Positions 35,713-44,034 of a DNA stretch of 64,000 bases are shown here, one piece after another. The notes under the pieces are model-generated. The model did not search any database and had not been told where the DNA came from. It saw only the letters and a program-made list of their open reading frames with translations. Position numbers and translations under genes: made by a program. The first letter of the stretch is position 1. Every line of letters starts with the position of its first letter. The DNA is from Sphingorhabdus sp. YGSMI21. Lineage in GTDB: Bacteria; Pseudomonadota; Alphaproteobacteria; Sphingomonadales; Sphingomonadaceae. Location: positions 1,441,001 to 1,505,000 of the forward strand of contig NZ_CP022548.1 in NCBI RefSeq assembly GCF_002776575.1, written 5' to 3'.

Positions 35713-36528
35713 ATGGATTACGAGACAAAAAAAATAATTGAAGCCTCGAAAAAAGGATTTGAGGAAAATAATAATCCAAGAAAATCAATTCAATCGGTCG
35801 AAATCGGGGTACGAGTTCTGTTGGCTTTGGTGAAGACCGGTGAAGGGGAGGGGGCCTATCTCCGGGAGGTTTCTGACAATTCGGGTCTGTCTCGCAGCTA
35901 GGCCCATCGCTATTTGCTCTCTTTTGTCAACACCGGGGTGGTCGCACAAGACCAAAAGACCGGACGATATTCTTTGGGGAGCCTCATGGTACGCTTGGGT
36001 TTGGCGGCGATAGCACGGCTCGACTCTGTACGGATAGCTACCGAGCATTTGGAAAGTGTTCTGGTAGAGATGAAAACCACAGGCTTGCTGTCCGTGTGGG
36101 GAGATTACGGGCCAACGGTCATTCGCTGGATTGATGGCGGAATGCCGCTGTTCACCTCGTTGCACACAGGATCGGTCTTACCATTGCAGACGTCATCGAC
36201 CGGAATTCTCTTCCTAGCTCATTGTTCCCGTGAACAGACTAGGGAGCGGATCGAAAAAGAGCGTGCTGAGGGGATTGTCGTCGATGACGTCGAACTTGCC
36301 GCCCTGATTGACGAGGCAAGGCGGATTGGTTTCGCGCGTAGCTACGGGGCCGTCGTGCCGGGCTTATCGGCGGCGTCAGTGCCAGTCCTGGATTCGCAAG
36401 ATCGCTTGGTCGCGACGATGAGTGTCCTGGCCCGTTCAGAACAGAAGGCGTTTTTCAGCAAGGCCAAGATTGAGAGGATGATCGAAGTAGCGCAGAGCGC
36501 AAGTAGAGCGATCGGCTGGCGGGGCTAG
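35713..36528 (+). pseudogene. IclR-family regulator with an amber codon in the DNA-binding domain
   Basis: A single frame from about 35713 to 36528 with one in-frame TAG at 35899-35901. N-terminal winged HTH (QSVEIGVRVLLALVKTGEGE, LREVSDNSGLSRS-stop-AHRYLLSFV) and C-terminal effector domain (LLSVWGDYGPTVIRWIDGG, LPLQTSSTGILFLAHC, SYGAVVPGLSAASVPVLD). The family has SK/PAHRYL at the stop position, so AAG to TAG is likely. Downstream Met codons could yield the effector domain alone, without DNA binding. Such regulators usually control aromatic catabolic operons; this one may have governed the 41-50 kb block. Confidence 0.88.
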
Positions 36529-36559
36529 GTGTTTAGTGTCTCACCTTTGGAGTAAACCC

Positions 36560-36576
36560 ACCAGCTTATAGCTGGT
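36560..36576 (+). repeat. Palindrome typical of an IS200/IS605 left end
   Basis: ACCAGCT-TAT-AGCTGGT, a 7-bp stem hairpin about 100 bp before a Y1 transposase remnant. IS200/IS605 elements have subterminal hairpins as transposase recognition sites. Confidence 0.5.
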
Positions 36577-36604
36577 AGAAGGCTTCAGCCGTTATTGTTT
36601 GCTC

Positions 36605-36665
36605 AGCACTATCCTCCAGAAAATGACTGGCTCGCAGGCGAAGTCATTTTCTGGAGGATAGTGCT
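36605..36665. repeat. Perfect 24-bp inverted repeat with 13-nt spacer
   Basis: AGCACTATCCTCCAGAAAAT continuing GACT at 36605-36628 is complementary without mismatch to 36642-36665. Directly upstream of the IS200-like transposase remnant, whose start codon appears as CTG (36667). Too long and perfect for an ordinary IS200 end or terminator; no T tail. Confidence 0.85.
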
Positions 36666-36666
36666 T

Positions 36667-36880
36667 CTGCCATATTCACGCGGCAGCCACACGGCTTTTC
36701 ATCATAGTTATCGCATTGTCTGGGCACCCAAATATCGCTTCAAGGTGCTGCATGGTGAGGTACGATTGCGAGTGCGCGAGATTATCCGGCAGGTTTGCAG
36801 CGAGCTGGGCGTGACCATCATCCATGGTGCTCTGTCGCGCGATCATGTCCATATGTTCGTCGAGATACCGCCCCATGTGT
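36667..36880 (+). pseudogene. IS200/IS605-family Y1 transposase (TnpA) remnant
   Basis: About 70 codons: LPYSRGSHTAFHHSYRIVWA, PKYRFKVLHGEVRLRVREII and the HUH motif DHVHMFVEIPPH. The C-terminal half, with the catalytic Tyr, is missing; sequence departs after IPPH. The natural start has become CTG or been removed by the adjoining inverted repeat. Inactive. Confidence 0.8.
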
Positions 36881-37174
36881 GGACGGCTCTCCGTTGGTGA
36901 GGGTTTGACTGGTGCGTTTGCATTGCTGGTTGGAGCGGCCATGTGTCCGACCTGTGTATGCGGCACATATTGCCGCTGGCCCTAATGCCATTCGCGCGAA
37001 GCGGGTCCCGATCAATTGCACGCACTCGAAGTGCTGGGGCGGTCTGAGTTTTCCCGTTTCGGCGGTTTTAACCGGCTTTTTGCATCAACTCCTGTCTCTC
37101 CTTTCCAACCTCTTTAGCGCGCCCTACTCAGCGCTGCTTATATCATGTCGCAACCGGATTGCGATAGTGTTCTC
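36881..37174. other. Unassigned sequence between two IS remnants
   Basis: About 290 bp with no recognised gene or RNA. Starts GTGTGGACGGCTCTCCGTTG and may be the edge of another mobile element. Confidence 0.4.
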
Positions 37175-37213
37175 TGAACCGCCCCGGGATTGCCGGAGGC
37201 CATTTGGTTTAAG

Positions 37214-38119
37214 TTAAGCGGCCATGTCGGTTTCGTCCAGCATGGCGTAGTAGTTTTTCTCAGCTTCCACGGGCGGGATATTGCCGATGGGTTCCAGCAG
37301 CCGTTTATTGTTGAACCAGTTCACCCATTCCAGTGTGGCATATTCGACAGCTTCGAATGACCGCCATGGTCCGCGCCGGTGGATCACTTCCGCCTTGTAA
37401 AGACCATTAATCGTCTCGGCCAAAGCATTGTCATAGCTGTCGCCGACGCTGCCGACCGATGGTTCGATGCCTGCCTCGGCCAAGCGTTCAGTATAATTGA
37501 TCGATACAAATTGGCTGCCACGGCCACTGTGATGGATTAGGCCGCCGCGATGCTTGGGCCGCCGATCATGTAAAGCCTGTTCCAATGCATCCAGAACAAA
37601 GCTGGCGTAAGCGGTTCTACTGACCCGCCAGCCAACGATATATCGGGCGTAAACGTCAATCACGAATGCGACATATACGAAGCCTTTCCAGGTCGCGACG
37701 TAGGTGAAGTCCGATACCCACAGCATATTGGGCGAAGGGGCATGGAACTGGCGGTTTACATGCTCGACCGGACACGGCGCTGCATGATCGCTGACCGTCG
37801 TTCGCACAGGCTTTCCGCGTATCACCCCTTGAAGGCCCATATTGCGCATCAACCGTTCGATGGTGCAGCGGGCAATGTCGAAGCCTTCGCGGTTCATCTG
37901 CCGCCAGACCTTGCGAATACCATATACCCCGAAGTTCTCGGCAAATACGCGCGCGATCTCCGGCTTCAACACCATATCACGCTTAGCGCGATCCGACAGC
38001 CGCGAGGGATCCCGGCGCTTGGCGAGATGACTGTGATAGGTCGACGGGGCAATTGGCAGAACTTTGCAAATTGGCTCGACCCCATAGTCTTCGCGGTTAT
38101 CATCGATAAACGCGACCAT
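37214..38119 (-). CDS. IS3-family OrfB with mutated DDE motif (Asp to Gly)
   Basis: 301 aa. Integrase core with WVSDFTYVATW (first Asp) and NALAETINGLYKAEVI (Glu), but the second Asp motif reads LIHHSGRGSQFVS where the family has HHSDRGSQYVS. Loss of this catalytic Asp should abolish transposition even though the frame is full length. N-terminal part VEPICKVLPIAPSTYHSHLA is standard. Usually made as an OrfAB fusion by frameshifting from orfA. Confidence 0.9.
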   Translation of the reverse strand: MVAFIDDNREDYGVEPICKVLPIAPSTYHSHLAKRRDPSRLSDRAKRDMVLKPEIARVFAENFGVYGIRKVWRQMNREGFDIARCTIERLMRNMGLQGVIRGKPVRTTVSDHAAPCPVEHVNRQFHAPSPNMLWVSDFTYVATWKGFVYVAFVIDVYARYIVGWRVSRTAYASFVLDALEQALHDRRPKHRGGLIHHSGRGSQFVSINYTERLAEAGIEPSVGSVGDSYDNALAETINGLYKAEVIHRRGPWRSFEAVEYATLEWVNWFNNKRLLEPIGNIPPVEAEKNYYAMLDETDMAA

Positions 38120-38142
38120 TTGCGAAACGGGCGGTCGAGCGC

Positions 38143-38478
38143 TCAGGCATCGCTTGAAGCGGTGCCGCTTCTGCCTTCGCCCTGAGCAAAATATGCCGAT
38201 GCCTTACGTAAAATCTCGTTGGCTTGACGAAGCTCCCGGTTCTCACGTTCCAAAGCTTTCAGCTTGTCGGCCATCTCCGTTGGAACACCGGCGCGATGGC
38301 CACTGTCGACCTCTGCACGCTTTACCCATTCATGCAACGTCGGTGGTGAACAGCCGATCTTCTGAGAAATGGACACTACCGCTGCCCAGCGCGATGGATA
38401 ATCCTGTCTGTGATCCAGCACCATGCGGGTAGCACGGGTGCGAACCTCCGGTGAAAACTTGTTCGTGGTCTTGCTCAT
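38143..38478 (-). CDS. IS3-family OrfA
   Basis: 111 aa. HTH around [20 protein letters not shown] (about 36-55) and a leucine-rich coiled coil ([20 protein letters not shown]). Intact; partner of the adjacent mutated orfB. Confidence 0.9.
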   Translation of the reverse strand: MSKTTNKFSPEVRTRATRMVLDHRQDYPSRWAAVVSISQKIGCSPPTLHEWVKRAEVDSGHRAGVPTEMADKLKALERENRELRQANEILRKASAYFAQGEGRSGTASSDA

Positions 38479-38537
38479 AATAGCTCCTTCTACTCAAGAG
38501 TTGGAGCCTCCGGCAATCCCGGGGCGGTTCAATCCGC

Positions 38538-38765
38538 TACTTCCATATCGATATTTCCGAACTGCGCCATGAAGGCGGCAAAGGCTTTCTGTTCGTCGCT
38601 GTGGATCGCACCTCAAAGCCGGGGTTCGCCCAAATCTACCGCAAGGCGACCAAGCTGGCTGCTGCTGCCGTTCTGCGGGTTCTGGTTAAGATAGTGCCCT
38701 ACAAAATCCACACAATCCTCACCGGTAATGGCGTGCAATTTACCGACCGCTACCAAAGCGACGGT
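38538..38765 (+). pseudogene. IS481-like transposase internal fragment
   Basis: About 75 codons: [52 protein letters not shown]. This matches the rve core of IS481-type enzymes; the second motif reads LTGNG for LTDNG. Both ends missing; begins 7 bp after the right repeat of the IS3 element. Confidence 0.72.
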
Positions 38766-38835
38766 CGTGGCTGTTGGTCCAGGGGTGATAGGGTTTGGTG
38801 AGCCGGTGCTCGATACCATTTTGAAGAACCCTAAC

Positions 38836-39500
38836 ATGTCACGCGCCGGATTGCTTCGCTCGATCATCTCAGCGGTGGGCGGGCTGGAACGTCGTGACCA
38901 CAGCTAACCCCGACAATGCGAAGAATTTCGGTAATGAGGTGCAGCCGGAACATGGGGCCCTTATTTGCGCGCCCGCGAATTCTACTATGTGGTGACCGGA
39001 CTGTGGGACAGCTTTGCCGAGGATGCCGTCGTTTGGGACGCGGAGAGCGGAATCTATTTCGACCTTGACCGGATGCATGTGCTCGATCACAAAGGACCGC
39101 ATTTTTCGGTTCGCGGTTCGCTTAACATTGCTCGCCCGGTCCAGGGATGGCCGGTCATTTTCCAGGCCGGGACCGCGGAAGCGGGGCGTCTGCTCGCCGC
39201 TGAAACGGCCGAGGTTGTCTTTGCAGCAGAATCGCATCTCGTTGGTGGCAAGCGCTTCTATGCCGATGTGACGGGACGGATGGCGCAGGTCGGGCGAGAT
39301 CCAGATCATCTGAAAATTCTGCCCGCAGCATTCGTCGTCGTCGGCGAAACGGTCGAACAGGCCTAGGCCAAGCGCGCCCATCTCGACGGTCTGGTCCATT
39401 ACCAAAGCGGCATTCAATCGCTCTGTGGCATGCTCGGGTTCGACGTGTCGGGTTTTGATCCCGATGGCCAGCTGGGCACCTCCAAAAACCTCTCGCATTT
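38836..39500 (+). pseudogene. LLM flavin monooxygenase (NtaA/DszA-like) remnant
   Basis: Pieces in order: ARRIASLDHLSGGR, then after a one-base loss AGWNVVTTANPDNAKNFG, then after a second shift AREFYYVVTGLWDSFAEDAV, GPVQ-like VQGWPVIFQAGTAEAG and LKILPAAFVVVGETVEQA followed by an amber codon and AKRAHLDGLV. These are hallmark segments of nitrilotriacetate-monooxygenase-family FMN-dependent enzymes. At least two frameshifts and one nonsense codon; both ends lost to IS sequences. Confidence 0.8.
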
Positions 39501-39541
39501 TAGTGCGTGATCTGATTCATTGTTTTGATGAGGAGGCGGTG

Positions 39542-40619
39542 ATGAAGCATGCAGGTTTGTTTGGATTATCGGATCATTTGAAGCGGCTGTCGGCGAACGG
39601 CGATCCGCTGGAGGAACTGGGTCGGATTGTTGACTTTGAAGCGTTTCGTCCGATCCTGGACAATGCGCTTGGCTATTCGGATGACACGAAGGGCGGCCGT
39701 CCGCCCTATGATCCGGTGGCGATGTTCAAGATACTGATCCTGGCCGCGCAGAATAATGTAGCTGATGCCCGCATGGAATATCTGATCCGTGACCGGTTGA
39801 GTTGGCTGCGTTTCCTGGGCTTTGATCTTGGCGCTCCTACATCTGATGCCAATACGATCCGGATCTTTCGTGAACGGCTGACCGAGACGAAGGCCATTAC
39901 ACTGCTGTTTGAAGCGTTTGACAACAGGCTTCGCAGCAATGGCTATCTCGCCATGGGCGGGCAGATTGTAGACGCGGCCCTCGTTGCGGCTCCCAAGCAG
40001 CGCAACACTGGGGCCGAAAAGGACGCGATCAAGGCGGGAAAAACAGCCGACGAGGTCTGGCGTGACGAGTCCGCCAAGGCAGCACAAAGAGATACAGATG
40101 CACGCTGGACCGTGAAGTTTGCCAAGGCGCGCGTACCACTGCAGGCGGTAAGCCCCAGATCGACATTGCGATCCCCAGCTTTGGCTACAAGAACCACATT
40201 GCCATTGATCAGCGCTTTGGCTTTATCCGCAAATCGGTCGTCACGCACGGTGCGCGTCATGCCGGATCGCAGTTGCGTGAAGTGGTGACGAGGAACAACA
40301 CGGCATCGGACGTCTGGGCGGATACGGCCTATCGCTCAAAGAAAATGAGGACTGGCTTGAAGCGCATGGCCGCGTGAGCCGCATCCACCGCAAGAAACCC
40401 AGAGGCAAAGCAATGCCGGACCGCACACGCAAAGCGAACAGTGTCAAATCGAAGGTCCGGGCATTCGTCGAACATGTCTTCGCGCAGCAAAAGACGCATA
40501 TGGGGCTTTATATCCGCACCATCGGAATCAAGCGTGCTGAAACCAAGATCATGCTCGTTAATCTCGCCTATAACATGCAGCGCCTGATCTTCCACGAGCG
40601 ACGGGCGGCCACAGGATAG
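39542..40619 (+). pseudogene. IS5-family transposase with two frameshifts
   Basis: N-terminal part from ATG 39542 (KHAGLFGLSDHLKRLSANGD, GGRPPYDPVAMFKILILAAQ, first Asp in IVDAALVAAPKQRN). A GC duplication near 40128 shifts the frame; the middle part (DIAIPSFGYKNH, SDVWADTAYRSKK) is in the next frame; loss of one A near 40345 leads to the last part (RIHRKKPRG, VEHVFAQQKTHMGLYIRTIG) ending at 40619. All DDE motifs are encoded but no single frame is complete. Confidence 0.85.
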
Positions 40620-40735
40620 GTGCGTCCAAAATCCAGGATCGGAAGCCAAAACAGGCGAATATGGATCAAATATTAGCCGGACAGGCGTGCCGGGCATCAT
40701 GCCGACGTGAAACATGGCTCCAAAACGTCAAATCA

Positions 40736-40945
40736 TTAGGTTGATGGAGGTGCCCAGCTTGTGCCAGGATCGGGGATGACCGGGAACTCACGCGTCAAGT
40801 ACTTCATTACAAAAGGCACCAAGACACCGAATGCGATGGTCCAGCGCCAAAAAACCAATGAGACCGGCGAATTCATCCTCGCCGCATGCGCAACAACAGG
40901 ATTGAGCGCGCCAAAAAACGAAGCCGCAAACATCAGCGTGGGCGG
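40736..40945 (-). pseudogene. EamA/DMT transporter, N-terminal fragment
   Basis: PTLMFAASFFGALNPVVAHA and SPVSLVFWRWTIAFGVLVPF correspond to the first two TM helices of a DMT permease and closely resemble the complete transporter at 45967-46887 (SFFWALNPIVGRAARD, LSLAFWRWVVAF). Truncated after about 60 residues. Confidence 0.75.
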
Positions 40946-41051
40946 ACTATCCCAGCATCGAGCGGTTACACGGCGCGACCGGTGATCCGAGAAACCGCCC
41001 CAAATTTTCCTTGCTCTCTCGCCAATCCGATCGTCCATTGTAAAAAACTGT

Positions 41052-41064
41052 TGCACATAGTGCA
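41052..41064. promoter_or_regulatory. 13-bp palindrome TGCACATAGTGCA upstream of the TonB receptor gene
   Basis: Perfect dyad TGCAC-ATA-GTGCA about 170 bp upstream of the receptor start. An almost identical site with similar flanks lies at 46936-46948 ahead of the second Rieske oxygenase operon. Candidate common operator. Confidence 0.55.
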
Positions 41065-41234
41065 TCGCGTTCTCTAAGGAGATTTACTTGGTGAGGTAAG
41101 CATCGCGATTCGCAGTGCGAACTCTATGGTGGCAAGTCCGGGACGTCATGTGCGCTCGCTTGTTTGTTGAAGAGATCATTTGAACAAGCTGAAGCCCGAA
41201 ACAAACGCTCAGCAAATTAGGGGGGAGAAATGTC

Positions 41235-43448
41235 GTGAAGATAGGATTTGATCGCATACGCTTGGTATTGTTTGCAGGGGTTTGCTCGGTAGCACTTTGC
41301 TCGCCTTCGGTCTCCTTGGCGCAGGAAGCGGCACAGGATACGGCGGAAGGTCAAGCAACTGAGCCTCAGCCGAACTCGACGCAACAGCAAAAATCTGGCT
41401 CGGCGTTCGAGGAAATCGTAGTTACCGCCACCAGACGCGAGGCGCGTCTTCAGGACGTCCCGGTCGCAGTTACCGCGATTACCGGTGATAATCTGGCGGC
41501 GGCAGACGTTTCGACCGTCCGCACCCTGACACAAGTCGTTCCCGGTTTCGTCGGTAGCCGCAACATGGGCGTTTTCCAGCCGGTCATTCGCGGCGTTGGA
41601 TCGACTGGCATCTCGATCGGCGACGAGCCGAACATTGCGATATATGTGGACGGTGTCTATCAGCCGGAATCGGCAGCGAATTGGGTGGACTTGGTGGAAG
41701 TCGAGCGGGTCGAGGTCTTGCGTGGCCCGCAGGGCACCACCTTCGGACGCAATGCCACCGGCGGTCTCATCAACGTCATAACGCCTGACCCGAGCTTCAA
41801 TTTTCGTGGCAAGGCGTCACTGCGTGTCGGCCGGATGCGCAACGACGCTGGCGACTATGATGCCCGCTTTTACGTTACGGGGCCGATCAGCGAAAGTGCG
41901 GCCTTCGACATCGCGGGTCTCTTCCGCAAGAATGATGGCTACATCAAGGACCTCGTTCGCGGGGGGGCCTTGGGCGATCAGCGCGTGATCGATATCCGCA
42001 GCAAACTCCTGCTGAACCCGGCAGACAGTATCAAGGTCGTTCTGACGGGCGAATTCTTCGACCAGGAAAGCACAACCAATTCCCCCCAGCCGATTGACGG
42101 TAATACACTTGGACGAGAATTCCCCGGGGTCATTCTGCCCAGTGACGCGTGGGAAGCGTCGCTAACCCGCATTCCAGTACTTGACCTGCGTCGATGGACT
42201 GCTGCTCTTCACGTCTCGATCGATCTGGGAAGCGTAAATCTTGAGTCAACCAGCGGGTTCCTCAACCTTCGCTGGTACCAGGAGACCGACTCCGATGCCT
42301 CGAACACCGACATAGGAAATTTCCCGGCAACCTTCGCCACTGAATCGGGCAGCTCCGAACTCAAGTTGAGCTCAACCGACCCCGGTCCGTTTCAATGGCT
42401 CCTCGGCGGATATTTCTACCAATTCGGCGGCCACTCGGACCTTAGCCCACTTTCGACGACCACTCCGCCCAGTCCCTTGGTAGGCCCGCGCCTCCAGCCC
42501 GAACTGGCGGGTCGCTCTTTCGCCGGTTTCGGCGAGGGAACTTATGAGTTGGCGAGCGGCTTCTTCGTAACGCTCGGTGGACGCTACACGACCGAGAAGC
42601 GCAGCTTTACGCAAGTAGTGAATGGGACAACGGTTGTAAACGACGTCAGCAGAACATTCAACAAGTTCAACTACAAAGTCGGCGCTCGCTACGAGGTTGC
42701 TCCACGTACAAATGTTTATGCCAATCACAGCACGGCGTTCAAGAGCGGCGTATACAATATGGCTGCGATATTGAGTACTCCGGTTCTTCCTGAAGAAATC
42801 ACTGCTTATGAAGTTGGCTTGAAATCCGATCCCTTGCCATGGCTGCGCATGAACCTGGCGGGATACTATTACGAGTATAAAAACCTGCAACTCCAAGCTC
42901 GTGCTGCGAACAGCCCCGCGTATATCCTCCAGAATGCCGCCAACGCCGAGATTTACGGCGGAGAGCTGGAAACCTTCATTTCTCCGTTCGACGGCCTCAA
43001 GCTTCGTGCTGCCGTCGCCTACATGCATGCCCGGTATCAGGATTTCACAGCGGCGCAAGGCTTCATTCCGCGACCGACTGGCGGCAACACCGTCATCACG
43101 GTCGATGCCTCGGACAAGGTGATGACTCGTGCGCCGGAGTGGTCGGGCAACCTCGGAGCGGATTATACGACTGCGTTGGGCGGAGGGACGTTCGGAGCAG
43201 GCGCGAATATTTCATGGAGTTCGCGTGTGTATTATGACTTCCTAAATAATTTCTCGCAGCCTTCCTACACGCTGACCAACGCCTCGATTTTCTGGACCCC
43301 CGACAGCGGGGCCTGGAAGGCGAGCGTATGGGTGACGAATCTGACCAACGAAAAGGTTCTGCAGACAATTCGGCCGGGGACTTTCAGTACAGATGGGTTC
43401 TACGAACAGCCGCGCAAGATCGGCGTTTCGTTCGAGGTTAGGTTCTGA
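41235..43448 (+). CDS. TonB-dependent receptor (complete)
   Basis: 737-aa outer-membrane receptor. GTG start 41235 behind GGGGGAGA; signal peptide (LVLFAGVCSVALCSPSVSLA), then TonB-box-like FEEIVVTATRREARLQDVPV, plug domain with VERVEVLRGPQGTTFGRNAT (about 150-170) and a 22-strand barrel ending in the terminal Phe (VSFEVRF). Typical length 700-850. Preceded by a palindrome shared with the second Rieske operon, so it probably imports that pathway's aromatic substrate or a related compound (inference). Followed by a RarD remnant. Confidence 0.93.
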   Translation: MKIGFDRIRLVLFAGVCSVALCSPSVSLAQEAAQDTAEGQATEPQPNSTQQQKSGSAFEEIVVTATRREARLQDVPVAVTAITGDNLAAADVSTVRTLTQVVPGFVGSRNMGVFQPVIRGVGSTGISIGDEPNIAIYVDGVYQPESAANWVDLVEVERVEVLRGPQGTTFGRNATGGLINVITPDPSFNFRGKASLRVGRMRNDAGDYDARFYVTGPISESAAFDIAGLFRKNDGYIKDLVRGGALGDQRVIDIRSKLLLNPADSIKVVLTGEFFDQESTTNSPQPIDGNTLGREFPGVILPSDAWEASLTRIPVLDLRRWTAALHVSIDLGSVNLESTSGFLNLRWYQETDSDASNTDIGNFPATFATESGSSELKLSSTDPGPFQWLLGGYFYQFGGHSDLSPLSTTTPPSPLVGPRLQPELAGRSFAGFGEGTYELASGFFVTLGGRYTTEKRSFTQVVNGTTVVNDVSRTFNKFNYKVGARYEVAPRTNVYANHSTAFKSGVYNMAAILSTPVLPEEITAYEVGLKSDPLPWLRMNLAGYYYEYKNLQLQARAANSPAYILQNAANAEIYGGELETFISPFDGLKLRAAVAYMHARYQDFTAAQGFIPRPTGGNTVITVDASDKVMTRAPEWSGNLGADYTTALGGGTFGAGANISWSSRVYYDFLNNFSQPSYTLTNASIFWTPDSGAWKASVWVTNLTNEKVLQTIRPGTFSTDGFYEQPRKIGVSFEVRF

Positions 43449-43651
43449 CACTGGCGGCCAAGTGGGAAGATTAACCGGCTGACGCGATTGAGCGACTTCG
43501 ATCGTGGTAAGGTCTCGATAAAGTTGGACACTGGGCGGAATCGGAGGGGAGAGTGAGCGGGGCCGAACCGATCCACTCTTCGACTTTGGTGCATTGGTAC
43601 AGCCAGCGCGTGGTCGTACGCGCAGTTGAAAACTAATGGCCTGTCAATTTC

Positions 43652-43945
43652 TTAGGTTCTGGGCACGCGCTTTTTGCGCAAGGCGGCCACGGTGAAATAG
43701 GCCAATCCGACCCAGATTCACCCGAACGCAAACAAGTGAAGAAGGCCGCAGAGCGGGTCCAAAGGAGCATTCTTGCGGATCAGGTCGGCGGTGCTGAACG
43801 ATACTGCCAGAACCATCCCGATCCACAAGCTGCTGCCGCCTTTCCCAAAGGCGAGCGCCACCACGCCAAGCGCAGCAAGGCCGACGGAAAGTGTCTGAAG
43901 CCGCGTCAATCCTCCTTGAATCACAACCTCAAATCTGTGCCATAG
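43652..43945 (-). pseudogene. RarD-type EamA transporter, C-terminal remnant
   Basis: Minus-strand pieces RLQTLSVGLAALGVVALAFG, LWIGMVLAVSFSTADLIRKN and, after a shift, WVGLAYFTVAALRKKRVPRT before a stop. These are the last TM helices of a RarD-like permease. Frameshifted, with the N-terminal two thirds missing. Confidence 0.7.
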
Positions 43946-44034
43946 GCGCTGACGGCGCGCACCCGGCTTGCCGCGCTACGATCTTCAGTGCTTCCGGTTT
44001 GATGGAGACTGCTCGAGACCGGCCGCGCCAATGA

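Larger units (their letters stand above)
37175..38531 (-). mobile_element. IS3-family element with 26-bp perfect inverted repeats
   Basis: TGAACCGCCCCGGGATTGCC (37175) and its complement ending at 38531 form perfect 26-bp repeats with TG...CA ends. Holds orfA and orfB on the minus strand. No 3-bp duplication at the flanks. Related to the element at 58929-60286, whose ends differ at several positions. Confidence 0.92.

Noticed and set aside
42372..43058. 228-codon open frame on the minus strand
   Set aside because: Antisense to the TonB receptor barrel; composition follows the receptor codons and no domain is visible.
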